A stretch of DNA of 64,000 bases from Ilyonectria destructans (lineage: Eukaryota > Ascomycota > Sordariomycetes > Hypocreales > Nectriaceae): assembly GCA_020740775.1 (NCBI GenBank), contig JAHEWK010000017.1, positions 1,426,001 to 1,490,000 of the forward strand, read 5' to 3'. Positions 1 through 10,342 of the stretch are shown in pieces. Under the pieces are notes generated by a model. That model had not been told where the DNA came from. It did no database searches and saw only the letters and a list, made by a program, of their open reading frames with translations. Each line of letters begins with the position of its first letter. Position 1 is the first letter of the stretch. The translations under genes and the position numbers were made by a program.

Positions 1-1641
1 CCTCTCGACGTGCGTCCACAACGAGGCCTGAAACTAGGGCTACATTCATTAAAAGCACTACTTGATGTCACACAAACCGCTCTGGACAATGGAATCCACC
101 TGGAAGACATTTGGAAAACTGGGCACTATATGAGAAAGGAGCTACCAGGAGACTCTCCGACCTTCACCATTCTAGCCTGCAGGCGGGTAATTGAGAGCAT
201 AGAAGCAGACAGTCAACGCCATTTGGTTGTCGAATCTATTTTGCCGTCCGTCGAGGAACCGGGCATGAATTGCATTGAGGCACACGGATCACCAAAAAGC
301 AGTGACGAAGGCGGAGACCCCTCAGCTAGCGACCACAAGAGTCCCCACAACCAAGATTGGGTTGACCTAACTCAAGAAGAGTCCCCGGACCCAGACAAAC
401 GCCCGGCAAAAAGACTCCGCAAAGACGATACCCTGCCAAGTGTCAATAAGTTACAGCATCAACTCACCAATGAGGTTGCATTGAGTGATGACGTTATGGA
501 CCTCCTATCCCGAGTTCTCATAAACCTCACCCCATCACAGTCAGTCATACTTCGATACCCCTTATGGTTCCAAGATCCAGACTGGAATCAACTACCATCA
601 AGGCCTCGTTCCCTGAATGCCGGGTCCTTGCTCTGCTTCCCCATTCATCATAAAGAACCACTCCATTGGACACTGGCTATCATTCGAATCGATAACGACA
701 AGGCCAGATGCACCTTCTACGACTCTATCAGGAATGAAGAGCGTGCCCAAGAGGTAGAAGCTCGACTCCGGCAATGCATGGGGAAATGGGCTATATCACA
801 AGAGCTTCTCTTCGAACGTCCGGTTTGTCACCCATACACCGCACTTCCGATATCGGAAGCCAATCGACACTAACTGAACCAGGCATGTGCTCAACAGGAC
901 GACGGAACAAGCTGTGGTGTCATTGTTCTAAGCAATATGTTGCGCATTCTTCGTGGACAGCCGGTCCCTAAGTCGATTGAAGATCCATCGATGGAGAGGC
1001 AGACGCTACTCTCCTTGTTATGCAACGCTGACGGATCTCGCTTATCTCCAGAAGAAGATTCCCTCCTCAACGACTTGAGAAAACATGCCATCATGCAAGC
1101 CTCCCAGGATGAGCTCCAGGGGCTCATTCGTGCCGAAGAGCAGCGTCTCATGAAGGCAACCCATGCCCACAGCGAGGCAACCGCGAAACTAAGTCAAAAT
1201 GAAGGCAAAGCCGAAGTGATGGAAGATTTCCGTAGATTATTCCGTTCTCTCGAGGACCAGATCTCCTCTGGTTACGAAAACACGAGGGAAGGCGGTGCTC
1301 CTATTGACAACAGCAATAACCAATCAGAGAACGAAGAGGCGGCCACAAACCTCCGAGCCGTAAAAAACCGCTTATCTTACGCGATGGATAAAGCCCTTGA
1401 GGTCGCGCGTGAAGAGGGCCACCAGGAAGGTGTGAGAGGATGTTTGAGCAAGGTGGATGAGCTTGCAACAGGCATTGAGAGCCAGATCCAAACTAATTCA
1501 GATGAAATTAGTCAATGCTTGGCCGCTATTGAAGATGCAACGAAGAATTTGAGACTGTTCAAAGAGGTATATGAACTTAAGCAGAGGTTGGATAAACTTG
1601 ACACACTTAGCGTATATAGGTCACTCTCCTCTCATACTTAG
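1..1641 (+). CDS. Ulp1/C48-like cysteine protease with C-terminal coiled coil (5' partial)
   Basis: Probable SUMO/ubiquitin-like-protein protease of the C48 (Ulp1) fold. The frame is open from base 1 with no ATG near the edge, so the 5' end is missing. I read two exons, 1-822 and 883-1641. The intron (823-882, 60 nt) has a GTTTGT donor, a CTAAC branch site at 870-874 and an AG at 881-882; it carries an in-frame stop, so splicing is needed. The catalytic triad is visible: His in LHWTLA (codon 664), Asp in FYDS (codon 721) and, only after splicing, Cys in QQDDGTSCGV (codon 913), preceded by the oxyanion-hole Gln. Residues before the domain are acidic and contain KRPAKRLRK, a possible nuclear signal. 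About 230 residues after the Cys are polar and heptad-like, probably a coiled coil. Such C48 proteins in fungi are often tied to transposons; whether this is a host or element gene cannot be decided here. Confidence 0.7.
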
Positions 1642-1995
1642 GGTAGGCTTTAAACCATAGAAACATGCCCCAAATACTTCAATGCTATGTTATGTAATCT
1701 ACATCCCGTCCCAAGGTTAGCTTCCATTTGAGAGAGCTAATTACGACAAGTTTCTTGGCCGCTACATACTTGCGATTGCGCAGTGCGACATGGGAAACGA
1801 GCGACAAGGCACTAAGGCGGACGCCAATGTACTAGAATGCCCACTCACATCAAATGTACCGTAAATAGGTCTATCACTAGTGAGAAACCTGATTACCCCA
1901 CCAAGAGATATTTTCGGCCTGTCAAGATTGCCAGCAGGTCGCGCTACTGTAGGCTGCGTGTATTCCTCTCTCAAATGGCGCACGGTGAGCATCCT
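1642..1995. other. Intergenic, no gene seen
   Basis: Short reading frames occur on both strands but none shows a domain, a plausible splice structure or a convincing start. Confidence 0.5.
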
Positions 1996-2196
1996 GTCGG
2001 ATAGCGTACGGCACATTCAATCCAAAGGATTAATGCTCAATAGGGTGTGGAGACCAAAGATGATGATTGTATTGATCTAGGATGCCTCCGGCCCCCTCTT
2101 TTCTCCAGAGGGGTTTTATGTCATCTCACGCCCCCTCTGACTAAGGTCAGGATATCGATATATCAGAAGCTTCGTAATACAGGGTCACAATCCAAC
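1996..2196 (+). repeat. 200-bp repeat, copy A (inverted partner at 6270-6469)
   Basis: About 200 bp that reappears in reverse complement at 6270-6469, roughly 90% identical by eye with a 1-bp indel. The unit begins GTCGGATAGCG and ends AATCCAAC, and the partner begins and ends GTTGGAT/ATCCAAC, so the unit itself has 7-9 bp inverted ends. It contains a CCCCTC...GAGGGG foldback at about 2093-2113. No target duplication is clear. It may be a small MITE; the pair brackets the LTR, the MITE and the MYND gene. Confidence 0.7.
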
Positions 2197-3087
2197 ACAT
2201 CCCATTAATCGGTCATCTCTGCATACTGTACCATGTTTTTTATTCAAACAGTTCCTTGTCACTACGTCCACACCGGGTCAAGCGAGTGCGGAGCAGCCAT
2301 GGCACGTCTCCCGCTGCCTCATTAGAATCTGGACAAGTTCCAGGCAAGCTAGAAATGGATTTTCCTGTACTTATTTAGACAATAATTTCTGAGTCGGACG
2401 TATTTGGCATCCGTTGATATCTAGATAGCACGGTTACAGTGAATCACAATTCATTACGCCTGGCGGCTTAAGCCGAAAGGGCACTAAGTTAGTTACTAAT
2501 ATAACCATACATTGCCCAAATTGTGTCCCTATCTCCTTAAACCCTTACTGTGTCCGCTCCTTGCTTATGCTTCCTTACCCATTGGCTCTCTCTCTCTGTG
2601 TGTGCGGGTTCCCGTGGGTTAGTAGTGTTATTAGCGAACTAGCTTGAAGCCTTTTCTTTAAGTGCTCAGTGTCCAATCTACGGCGGCTAAAGCGCCACGA
2701 TTATAGTATCGGAAAGCAATATCATTTTTCACCTTGACGTTCCAGGACCGGTCTTCCAATTGTTTGACACTAAGCCTTCGAAATGGTCCTAGTACGCAAT
2801 GTTCCGATTCGAAATACCTGACGGACTATCGATAACCGCTGAGATTTGTGGAACCTCTGAAGCGCCGGGGACATAGCCCTTTCAACGGGCTATTATATCA
2901 ATGCTCCACTCGCTGCTACCAGAACTAATGGAGGCAATAGACGACATCTAGGGGATTGGATATTTTAGTGTAGTATTACTCCCTATTAAACGGTTAAAGG
3001 GATATTTATGAACAGGATACGGCATATTTCCGTTGGCGTAATGGCTCTGGGAATCCGGTGTCTTTATCCACCAGCTCCATATTGTGA
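2197..3087. other. Intergenic, no gene seen
   Basis: No supportable reading frame. A short CT/GT-rich microsatellite lies at about 2586-2606. Confidence 0.5.
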
Positions 3088-3576
3088 ATGATAGGAGATC
3101 AGGAACAAAATTCTAATCAAGTTCCACTTTTGCCGTACAATTCATTTAACCCAGGGCCATTTTTGGCCGACGTGACTGAGGAAGAGGCATTGGTTTGGAT
3201 AAGTCTGTGGCAGCAAGCGGAACTTGATTTTTGCCGCCACTATATAAATCGGCTATGGTCACAATTGATTAATCTTCTCTTTACACTGAAAGGCATCCAG
3301 CTGTTTTACAAGTTCTCAATGGAGGCCGTTGAAGATTTTCCCACACTCCGCGCGCGGATGTTCAAATACCAATGCACTTCAAGGACTTGGCAACGCGCAT
3401 ACGAAGCAGACTTGAATACTAACCAGTACCTCTCCGTGGAATTATGCCATATAAGGGCATTACTCGCTGCAACGGAGTCGCGCAGCAAAGTTGTAACAGC
3501 AGAAAATCAACCACCAAACCTAATTACGGAACACCTGGTTCTTCCCACTTGGTGCCCACCAAGTTCTTGTGCTTGA
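3088..3576 (+). CDS. Hypothetical protein, 162 aa
   Basis: Open frame with an ATG start, encoding a protein rich in Leu, Trp and Tyr with no domain I recognise. The middle (residues about 30-80) could form amphipathic helices, including WISLWQQAEL and INRLWSQLINLLFTL. Composition is compatible with coding sequence, but there is no intron, homologue or neighbour to support it, and relics surround it. It may be a real orphan gene, part of a decayed gene, or chance. Confidence 0.25.
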   Translation: MIGDQEQNSNQVPLLPYNSFNPGPFLADVTEEEALVWISLWQQAELDFCRHYINRLWSQLINLLFTLKGIQLFYKFSMEAVEDFPTLRARMFKYQCTSRTWQRAYEADLNTNQYLSVELCHIRALLAATESRSKVVTAENQPPNLITEHLVLPTWCPPSSCA

Positions 3577-3712
3577 ATTATCTAGATGCTTGAAGATATC
3601 GATCCTCCGACTTCTTATTAAAACTCGACTGACGTGGTAGGACATAACTCGGAAAGGGTACAAGTTCTCCAAAAGGAGAAAATGGCAGTGGAGTTGTGCA
3701 CACATGGGCAAC

Positions 3713-3827
3713 TTATTCTGTTATTCTGTTGCTTGTTCTGTATAACATGTTAATATTATTTATTCTGCTATTCTGTTATCATGTTATGGCTCTCACACTA
3801 ATCTGTTATAATGGAATAACAGAATAA
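3713..3827. repeat. Small foldback with 14-bp perfect inverted arms
   Basis: TTATTCTGTTATTC at 3713-3726 is the exact reverse complement of 3814-3827. The 87 bp between are full of TTATTCTG-like repeats. It could be a very short MITE or a foldback grown from a simple repeat. No target duplication is evident. Confidence 0.45.
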
Positions 3828-4713
3828 ATAGGATAAGTGGAATAAGGTTTTTTTATTGCTTTTGTCACATCCAACGGACCAAAAGGTCATACATTTGATC
3901 AAACCAGAAAGGCTGTTCACTAGCAGGTCGGAAGTCCGAACTTCCAGTCAGAAATTGGTGTCATTTATGTCTCCCAAAAAGCAAGTTCTTCGACACAACG
4001 GCCCCGGTGGCCCTTCACCCTAGGTATAAGAAATCGACCTATTTTCCATTCATTAGAGAGAGAACCAAGAGCTTCTGTGACAATCAATTCATCCCTGAAT
4101 GCGACGGCTTTTTATCGCCGCAGACATCATAAGTGTCGGGAAATTTTCACATTAAGATAACAGTTTCCATCTCATACCCATCGTTATTGGAAATACAGTG
4201 TGGTTGTTGAATTCGTCAAAACCTCCACCCTTCATATAGAAAAGGAAAAGAACTACAACCTTGCTCGTCATCCATCTCCACGAGATTCTCAGTGCAAAAC
4301 CCCAGTATTCGTACAGCAGGTCCGAGGGTTGCATGTCCCGAAATGGAAATAAGAGTTTCCAGACTTTGTCGTTCAAATATGACAACGAGGCTTAAGGAGC
4401 TTGGCCTATATTAAAATTTGCAAGCCAGCCGTCCAGTTGGAAGTCCAGTCTCGGTCGGACTGGTCTATTCTATATATCAGCCCGAGCCCGCACACGAGCT
4501 TGGACAGGCCAGAGATCATTCTTGTCATCATTCAGACTCTATTATCTGTTGATTTGCGCGACTGGCGAGAGTTCCGCTAGGCTGTAGCGTCCCACCACCT
4601 AGGGCAGCACCCGTTCCCTCTTCGTATTCAGCTTGCCACAACGAAAAGAAATCAAATACTAAAAACGTTTAAAAATCCACTAATCTGTAAGAGTACAGAA
4701 AAGGTAGTAGAGC
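3828..4713. other. Intergenic, no gene seen
   Basis: No frame with coding character. The minus-strand frame around 4152-4385 has no recognisable domain. Confidence 0.5.
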
Positions 4714-4718
4714 ACTAT

Positions 4719-4945
4719 TGTTAGATTGGACCATGCACCCGGCATCAGACCGGGTGGGTCATGTGATCGGTTGCCTAGCACTTTGCCACAAGGCTTAGGA
4801 AGCAGCTTCTAGCTGATTCTACACAGCACAGAACAGGTATATAAAGCTTGCTCTGATACCTCAGAATAAGAAGAGAGGAGGAGAATACACATATGCAATA
4901 TAATATACACGATTAATATCAGAGTGCTACGCTAGCTTTCCGACA
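4719..4945 (+). mobile_element. Solo LTR (Ty1/copia-like), 227 bp, with 5-bp target duplication
   Basis: The segment starts TGTTAG and ends CGACA, giving the TG...CA ends of an LTR, and is flanked by the direct repeat ACTAT (4714-4718 and 4946-4950). A TATATAAAGC promoter-like box lies at 4839-4848. There is no internal retroelement sequence on either side, so this is a solo LTR left by LTR-LTR recombination. The start resembles copia-type LTRs, but the superfamily is an inference. Confidence 0.75.
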
Positions 4946-5026
4946 ACTATATACAGTTACATATAGTTCTTTCAGTTAATAGTCAGCGTATACAGTCAAA
5001 TGCAATTATATTGGTAAATAGCCTTA

Positions 5027-5252
5027 GTCATCTCGGGCAAGAGGCGTCCTCCACTGGGACTCCACTGGGACTCCACTAGGACCCCACTGGGCTGCAGGAA
5101 AGCAGAGGAGAACTAGTACGATGAGTGAGTTTTACGGGTAATAGTGGAAAAGTGGAGGAGCCAGCTATGACAACAACACATTGGATTGGCTCTCTTCTGC
5201 TTCCTGCGGCTCAGTGGGGGCACAGTGGAGCACGCCTCTTGCCCGAGATGAC
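5027..5252. mobile_element. MITE-like element with 21-bp perfect terminal inverted repeats
   Basis: GTCATCTCGGGCAAGAGGCG(T) at 5027-5047 is repeated exactly in reverse complement at 5232-5252. The match continues imperfectly inwards for about 25 bp through CTCCACTG-type repeats, which are tandem on the left arm (about 5048-5094). Total length is 226 bp, with no coding capacity. No clear target duplication was found, so the superfamily is open. The right end lies 33 bp from the stop codon of the MYND gene, so it may sit in that transcript's 3' UTR. Confidence 0.65.
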
Positions 5253-5285
5253 CGAGTAGTTACGGTAGCTTCTTTCTGTTGCCCA

Positions 5286-6080
5286 CTATCCCCGCCCACT
5301 ACCTAGTAACTGCGCCAATACTTCCTCGCGACTCAGCTCCACGTATCGTTCCGGCTCGCCAGGGGCCGAGACATTGAACACGCCGCTATGTGTGATAGAC
5401 ACCTCCGGGTTGGGATCTGTGATATTGTCCAACGGGGTCTGGTATCCTTCCACGACCGGGTCTCCTGCGACTACGGGGTCGTTCGAGGTCGCAGCCATCC
5501 TAGTAGATTCGCTGTCGACATTTGCCCTGGCAGCGCAGTCCTTCTTGTGTGTCTTCCAATCCGCCTTCTGGTGGTCTTTCCCACAATAAGCCACGGCCGA
5601 GCACCGCGAACACCACTTCACCCCTTCCGTCTTCCGACATACGTTACAGTGTGCAACTTTGTAAGAAGTGGTGGGTCCCAGTAGATTTTGCCTCTCGCGC
5701 TCTTCGTTGGCTTCAGCTGTGACCTCTAGCGATGCTAGCAGTATCTGAGTTCTGCAATGCTCCTCTCCACACGCTGGATAAACCCAGACGAGGACCATAG
5801 GATCACCCGGTCGGTGAAGCCAGGACTGGGTCGTCTGCAACGCCTTTACCGTAGGCGACCCACAGTTTGCACAAGAGGGGCCCGACATCGCCTTACAGGC
5901 CGGTTCGTGCTCCTTAAAGATGGGCCGCAGTGCGTCCGCAAAACGCTGTTGGTATTCGGCATCGGATTGTGCCAATCGAGTATCGACGTTGAGGAGACTA
6001 CGTGGGATTTCGTGGACAACCCGTAGCTTTCCGTCAGTCTCCATACAGTGGAATTCGAAGCGAACGGCTTGCGTCGCCAT
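5286..6080 (-). CDS. MYND-type zinc-finger protein, 264 aa
   Basis: Single-exon protein read from the ATG at 6080; the frame runs further upstream but without another ATG, and MATQAVRFEFHC looks like a natural start. Residues 145-182 are a MYND finger with all ligands: C145-x2-C148, C157-x2-C160, YC166, HQ (H170), W175, H178 and C182. A second cysteine set lies upstream (C70-x2-C73, C104 and C109), as in many fungal MYND proteins. The rest is acidic and Pro/Val-rich with no enzyme domain. MYND fingers bind proline-rich partners, so a protein-interaction role is likely; the specific function is unknown. The frame is intact although relics and inserts lie on both sides. Confidence 0.75.
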   Translation of the reverse strand: MATQAVRFEFHCMETDGKLRVVHEIPRSLLNVDTRLAQSDAEYQQRFADALRPIFKEHEPACKAMSGPSCANCGSPTVKALQTTQSWLHRPGDPMVLVWVYPACGEEHCRTQILLASLEVTAEANEERERQNLLGPTTSYKVAHCNVCRKTEGVKWCSRCSAVAYCGKDHQKADWKTHKKDCAARANVDSESTRMAATSNDPVVAGDPVVEGYQTPLDNITDPNPEVSITHSGVFNVSAPGEPERYVELSREEVLAQLLGSGRG

Positions 6081-6269
6081 AGTAATGAATATCGAGGATC
6101 GAGGCCCTGCACTGCCGAGCTTTGGTGTAGATCCGATCTTGCTGACTTCTGGCGATCGACTTTGAAGGAAAAAGGACAACCGAGGAAGACGCGATGCGAA
6201 ACATGTTTAGATCTACCTGGCTCGGTGGGTAATTAAGCCGAGCGAGCCAGTCAGGATTTTTAGCCACCT

Positions 6270-6469
6270 GTTGGATTGTGACCCTGTATTACGAAACCTC
6301 TGATAGATCGATATCCCGACCTTAGTCAGAGGGGGCGTGAGATGACATAAAACCCCTCTCGAGAAAAGAGGGGCCGGAGGCATCCTAGATGAACACAATC
6401 AACAGATTCAGGATCCACACCCGATTGAGCAGTCATCCCTTGGATTGAATGTGCCGTACGCTATCCAAC
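6270..6469 (-). repeat. 200-bp repeat, copy B (inverted partner of 1996-2196)
   Basis: Reverse-complement copy of the 1996-2196 repeat. It begins GTTGGATTG and ends CTATCCAAC, i.e. 9-bp inverted ends with one mismatch. The best-conserved core covers the CCCCTC/GAGGGG foldback and the stretch GTGAGATGACATAAAACCCC. Confidence 0.7.
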
Positions 6470-6889
6470 AAAAAGCATAAGAACAGGTTTGAATGCATGA
6501 TATCGCTACCCTACATGGAGTACGGTGCATGGTAGTGTTGAGTGTTGGATTTGTTCCCTGGCACGCGCGACTGCATTATCAGCTAGGATTTTGTCAGATT
6601 ACACCGTCAGGCCAAAAACATAGTGCACCACTATAATTGGTAACTGCTTATGCATCTAAGTCTATATACCGCAGTCTGACAGATTTTCTGGTCACATGCA
6701 AGGAAATCTCTAACCCTTATGCCACGTCAGTGTGAGTAGTCATGGGTTGTGCATCTTCCAATGTTTGTGCCGCTTTGACTGTCACGCATGTTAGCTCACA
6801 TGTTGTGACGAGGGGAGGGGCTGTCAGCCGTTTCGAAGTATTACAAGCAGTAATGTGATGGTTGTCGGTTGAAAGTACATATCTTATCT
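6470..6889. other. Intergenic, no gene seen
   Basis: Nothing supportable on either strand. Confidence 0.5.
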
Positions 6890-7110
6890 CTAGGCGTTGA
6901 TTTGTCGAATCACCACGTTCTTCTCACCGGCTGCAGCCAAGTCGGATAGAACGGATACCTTGCGATATTTTTGTTATGCCTTGACGTAAGCGTCCCGGAT
7001 TTTCACACCACCTTGCATATTAACTAGGTCGGTAATAGCATGCAATGAGCTTCTTGCACGCGAACTCGATCATCTACCTGATCTTCCTGTCCAATCCAGA
7101 TACATCGTTG
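6890..7110 (-). pseudogene. Possible 3' end of a decayed gene
   Basis: On the minus strand the frame reads DLVNMQGGVKIRDAYVKA, a TAA, then QKYRKVSVLSDLAAAGEKN and on to a stop at 6890-6892. Just upstream a different frame reads QVDDRVRVQEAHC. The residue choice looks like real protein rather than chance, but a nonsense codon and at least one frameshift break it. I do not recognise the family. Confidence 0.25.
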
Positions 7111-8571
7111 TAGAAGCCCGTAAGATCTCACCAAGCCCGCAATCAACTCATTCCCCAAACCACCTAACTATCAGTTGCCCAAATCAGTAAACAATATGTC
7201 TTTTTATTTCATTTTCAGGCCGTCTTTTTTCTATGAATTGCTTAGGCAATTATTACTTAACGTATTGATGCCCAACTGGATCCGAAATCTACTGCTCCGT
7301 CAACGTTCTCTCCATTGAAATGCCCTTCTACTGTACGACAGGACATTGTCTATCCAATATATCAGTTGCACCAATCTCTCAACCCTATGGTAAGCTTCTC
7401 AGACCACTTACATGTGAACATATGACCACAAGAACTCACGCCGCAGAGCTACAAGTTCGCGATGGATGGTCAGACGTGGGCTGTCCCACCCTAGAGCTAA
7501 TGTCCAATGACGACCTGATTCGATATCTCTGTGGGTGGAGTTGCCACGGTTAGCTGCATCGCAATATGTCCCTCTGTCATTCGTCAGTGCTGATGCCGTG
7601 TTACACTCGGTTTCTGGGGATGTTGGTGATAGCACGAAAAACAAATAGGCTTCCGAAGGAGCAAGGGACTTGCCACGTGAACTTTTATTCTGCCTGGAGA
7701 TTGCCATTACTACTCCTCAGAAATACAGATGGCCACAGCCGTCTTTAAAGACAGATCGGGACAAGAAGCTGATGGGTTATGAACGGAAGGAGTGACCCAG
7801 GAAGAAGTAGCTTGCAGAAGCAGCGGCAGGGGAAGGCCCTTTGATGAGGAGTGGGGTATAGTGGGCAAGTCGGATCTCTCTAGTGCCGTTTCATGAGCCC
7901 TGGATACTTCTTGGGGCGCTGGGTCAAAGGGTACTCTCGTTTTTTTCTGAAGAATAGCCAGTTCACGCAACAACAACAGAATTTTGCGCAAGCTGAGTGC
8001 GCGTCATTTAAAGACACGTCATCTCCCCGTGATGATACGCTATTGATGCCTGATGGTTGGCCAGCGAGCAACCCGAGCCCACTAAGTCATTGCAGCCCTC
8101 AGTATGCAAGGAAAGGAGGGGAAACCGCAGTTGACCACTATAGCCAATAGGGAAGGCACTATGGGGTAGCGCGCTCCAATCCTTAACAACAGCATTCGTA
8201 CAGTCCTTCGGATTTCTTCAGCCTTCTAGCATGCGGAAAATGCCCCACCACAAGCGTTACCCCGCAGTCTCCACCAGCCCAGTAGGTAGTGACTTGCGAT
8301 ATTTCCGAACGGCAATCAAGCTAATGGCCGCCCTCTCGAACTGGGCGTCGACACGTCACTCGCAAGACAGTGAGCCCCCATGGCTCATTGGTGCATCAGA
8401 AGGTGAGGCGCGGAAGCGTAGCATCGAGACCAGGATGATGATATGGTGGCGAGGGACTGACGAAGTATGACGCTATATTTAATTGCTAGCCACCACTCGT
8501 AAAGGGGCTATCCAACCTCTGTAAGCGTGCCTTCCAGCAGATCTCACCCTTGATATACTCGACCTAGCGCA
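7111..8571. other. Intergenic, no gene seen
   Basis: Several short frames on both strands (for example 7320-7553 and 7710-7991) show no domain, consistent start or splice signal. I consider them chance. Confidence 0.5.
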
Positions 8572-9450
8572 ATGTTTCACTATCACACGAAGCCCCTATT
8601 TCAAATACACCCCCCTTTAGATGCAGCGGAGTACCGAGATAATCTAATGGGCAGTGTTGTCAAATATCCAGATATGCCCACAGAGACATATGCCCCCTAC
8701 AAAATCGAAAAATTGCCAAAGAACATCATATTAAAACTGAACCCTCCCACCCAGGTCCAGAATATCAAATTTTGGACACATAGAATCAAAGACACCAAGG
8801 TTTTATCATCGGTTAACGAAGGTCTTGAGAGATTCCACGAGAGTTCGAATGCAACAATGGTAACTACAGCGCTGGTATGGCATATGGATTTACCCGGCGA
8901 GAAGTTCAAGGAACTCCTAAAACAAAGAGCCTATTTGAAGCAGGTGGTCGGCCTGCTGAGGAATAGTAAGAATCATGAGGGGTATTTCGTTACAGATATC
9001 GTCACGCTGGTAAACTATGAGGCGGCCGTAGAGTCTCGAAACTCACAAACGAATAGTGTAACAGAGCAGGTGCTTGTTAATCCCTCCTTGGGGGTAGAGG
9101 TTGGTGCTAGCATTCAGCATCGAGTTTCCAGTAAGAACTGGTACTCTGGATGCTATGAGGGGGAAACAATTATGTTTATTGGATATCATTGTATAAAACT
9201 CAAGAAGATGGATGGCGCCATGGCAACGCTTGGGAGGTTGTTTTTAGGTCAAAACCATGGCCTCAAGGTGCGATATGGGTTCGACTTATGGCAACAAACA
9301 ATTGGGGATCCTGCCGAGAGAGGTATGGAAATACCCTTGGGCGATACAAACGGGAGAAACACAACTATCAAGGATCAACGGGTACCACTACCAGATGATC
9401 ACGCCGAAATTGTCAGGGCGCTGGGGTTTGATGTTGAGATTGTGGGATGA
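8572..9450 (+). CDS. Possible fungal gasdermin-like protein (HET-Q1/RCD-1 type), 292 aa
   Basis: Intact single-exon frame from an ATG. No short diagnostic motif names it. The order of elements resembles the gasdermin pore-forming domain: a hydrophobic strand (MVTTALVWHM), a basic helix (FKELLKQRAYLKQVVGLLR), a strand (GYFVTDIVTLVNYEAAVE), a charged loop, a Gly/Ala/Val-rich segment (GVEVGASIQHRV) and a final hydrophobic strand (ETIMFIGYHCIKLKK). It is followed by a tail of about 80 residues. Known fungal gasdermins are about 230-290 aa and act in programmed cell death and heterokaryon incompatibility; a protease removes the short C-terminal tail and the N-terminal part permeabilises the plasma membrane. 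No partner protease gene (HET-Q2-like) is seen next to it. The alternative is an uncharacterised fungal protein; the assignment rests on pattern only. Confidence 0.45.
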   Translation: MFHYHTKPLFQIHPPLDAAEYRDNLMGSVVKYPDMPTETYAPYKIEKLPKNIILKLNPPTQVQNIKFWTHRIKDTKVLSSVNEGLERFHESSNATMVTTALVWHMDLPGEKFKELLKQRAYLKQVVGLLRNSKNHEGYFVTDIVTLVNYEAAVESRNSQTNSVTEQVLVNPSLGVEVGASIQHRVSSKNWYSGCYEGETIMFIGYHCIKLKKMDGAMATLGRLFLGQNHGLKVRYGFDLWQQTIGDPAERGMEIPLGDTNGRNTTIKDQRVPLPDDHAEIVRALGFDVEIVG

Positions 9451-10342
9451 GTTAGCGGGTAGCATTATAATCTGTCAGATTACTAGATCCGGCCAGCTAC
9501 AACAGCATAGAAAATAGCCTTTGGCTGGGGAATGTAATAGCTGCGGATCCGCAACTTCAATGAAAGTCCATTGCTGCGAACCCAATCTGAAGCTATCCAC
9601 ATCTCTACATCCCCATTACACTCCTTTTTTTTTATTAGTGAAAAGACGCTTTGTCGCCTCCTCTTTCACTACTAATCCTTGTTATATATCCTTCCACCTA
9701 AAAGGCCTCCTTAGCAATAGAAGCCCAACTGCATTTGTCAAGTCAAAAGGTCGAAATCCTACACCTGCCCCTGAGACCATGCAATTCGTCGCCTAGCAGC
9801 CGACGAACTCAATTGCGTGGGACATGAAATGGCGTTAGCATGACATGGGTACGGCAGCATATCGGGGTCACTGTTGCAAAACCCCCAAAAGCACGTTCAA
9901 GCAAGTGAAGTGGGTCTGCATAAATAAATGTCGCACTGAGCATGCTTAAAGGATCAAAGGTCAGGTAAACGATAATGAGCAGCAGCAGTGTGTTGATTGA
10001 TTGTTGTCTAAAGCGCGGAGTACTCTAGCCACAGATTTTACTTGAAGCACACAGCCGGATTACTAAGTACAGTTGTTTCCTGAGGCTCGTTGAGATCATG
10101 CTGTCGTGAGCCAATTTGTTAGATTGTTGTACCTAGTGTGTGTGGCTATTGCCTGAATTCCCTGCTTTTTGTCCCAATACCAGTCCGTATGCGGCCTCGT
10201 AATACCATTACCACAATAGCAGTCTTAACATCCTTTTATCAACACCTTATCTGACAAGAACAAACCACTCAGTGTGCAGTGGACCTGCCTCCTCCTGATG
10301 GTCTGTGCATGTGCATCGCAACACTCTGACGCCAGCTAACAG
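9451..10342. other. Intergenic, no gene seen
   Basis: No convincing frame. The last ~80 bp before 10343 may contain further decayed exon or intron sequence of the transcription-factor relic that follows. Confidence 0.45.

Noticed and set aside
5374..6165. Several plus-strand frames of 60-98 codons.
   Set aside because: They are antisense shadows of the MYND gene, which has a complete zinc-finger motif on the minus strand.
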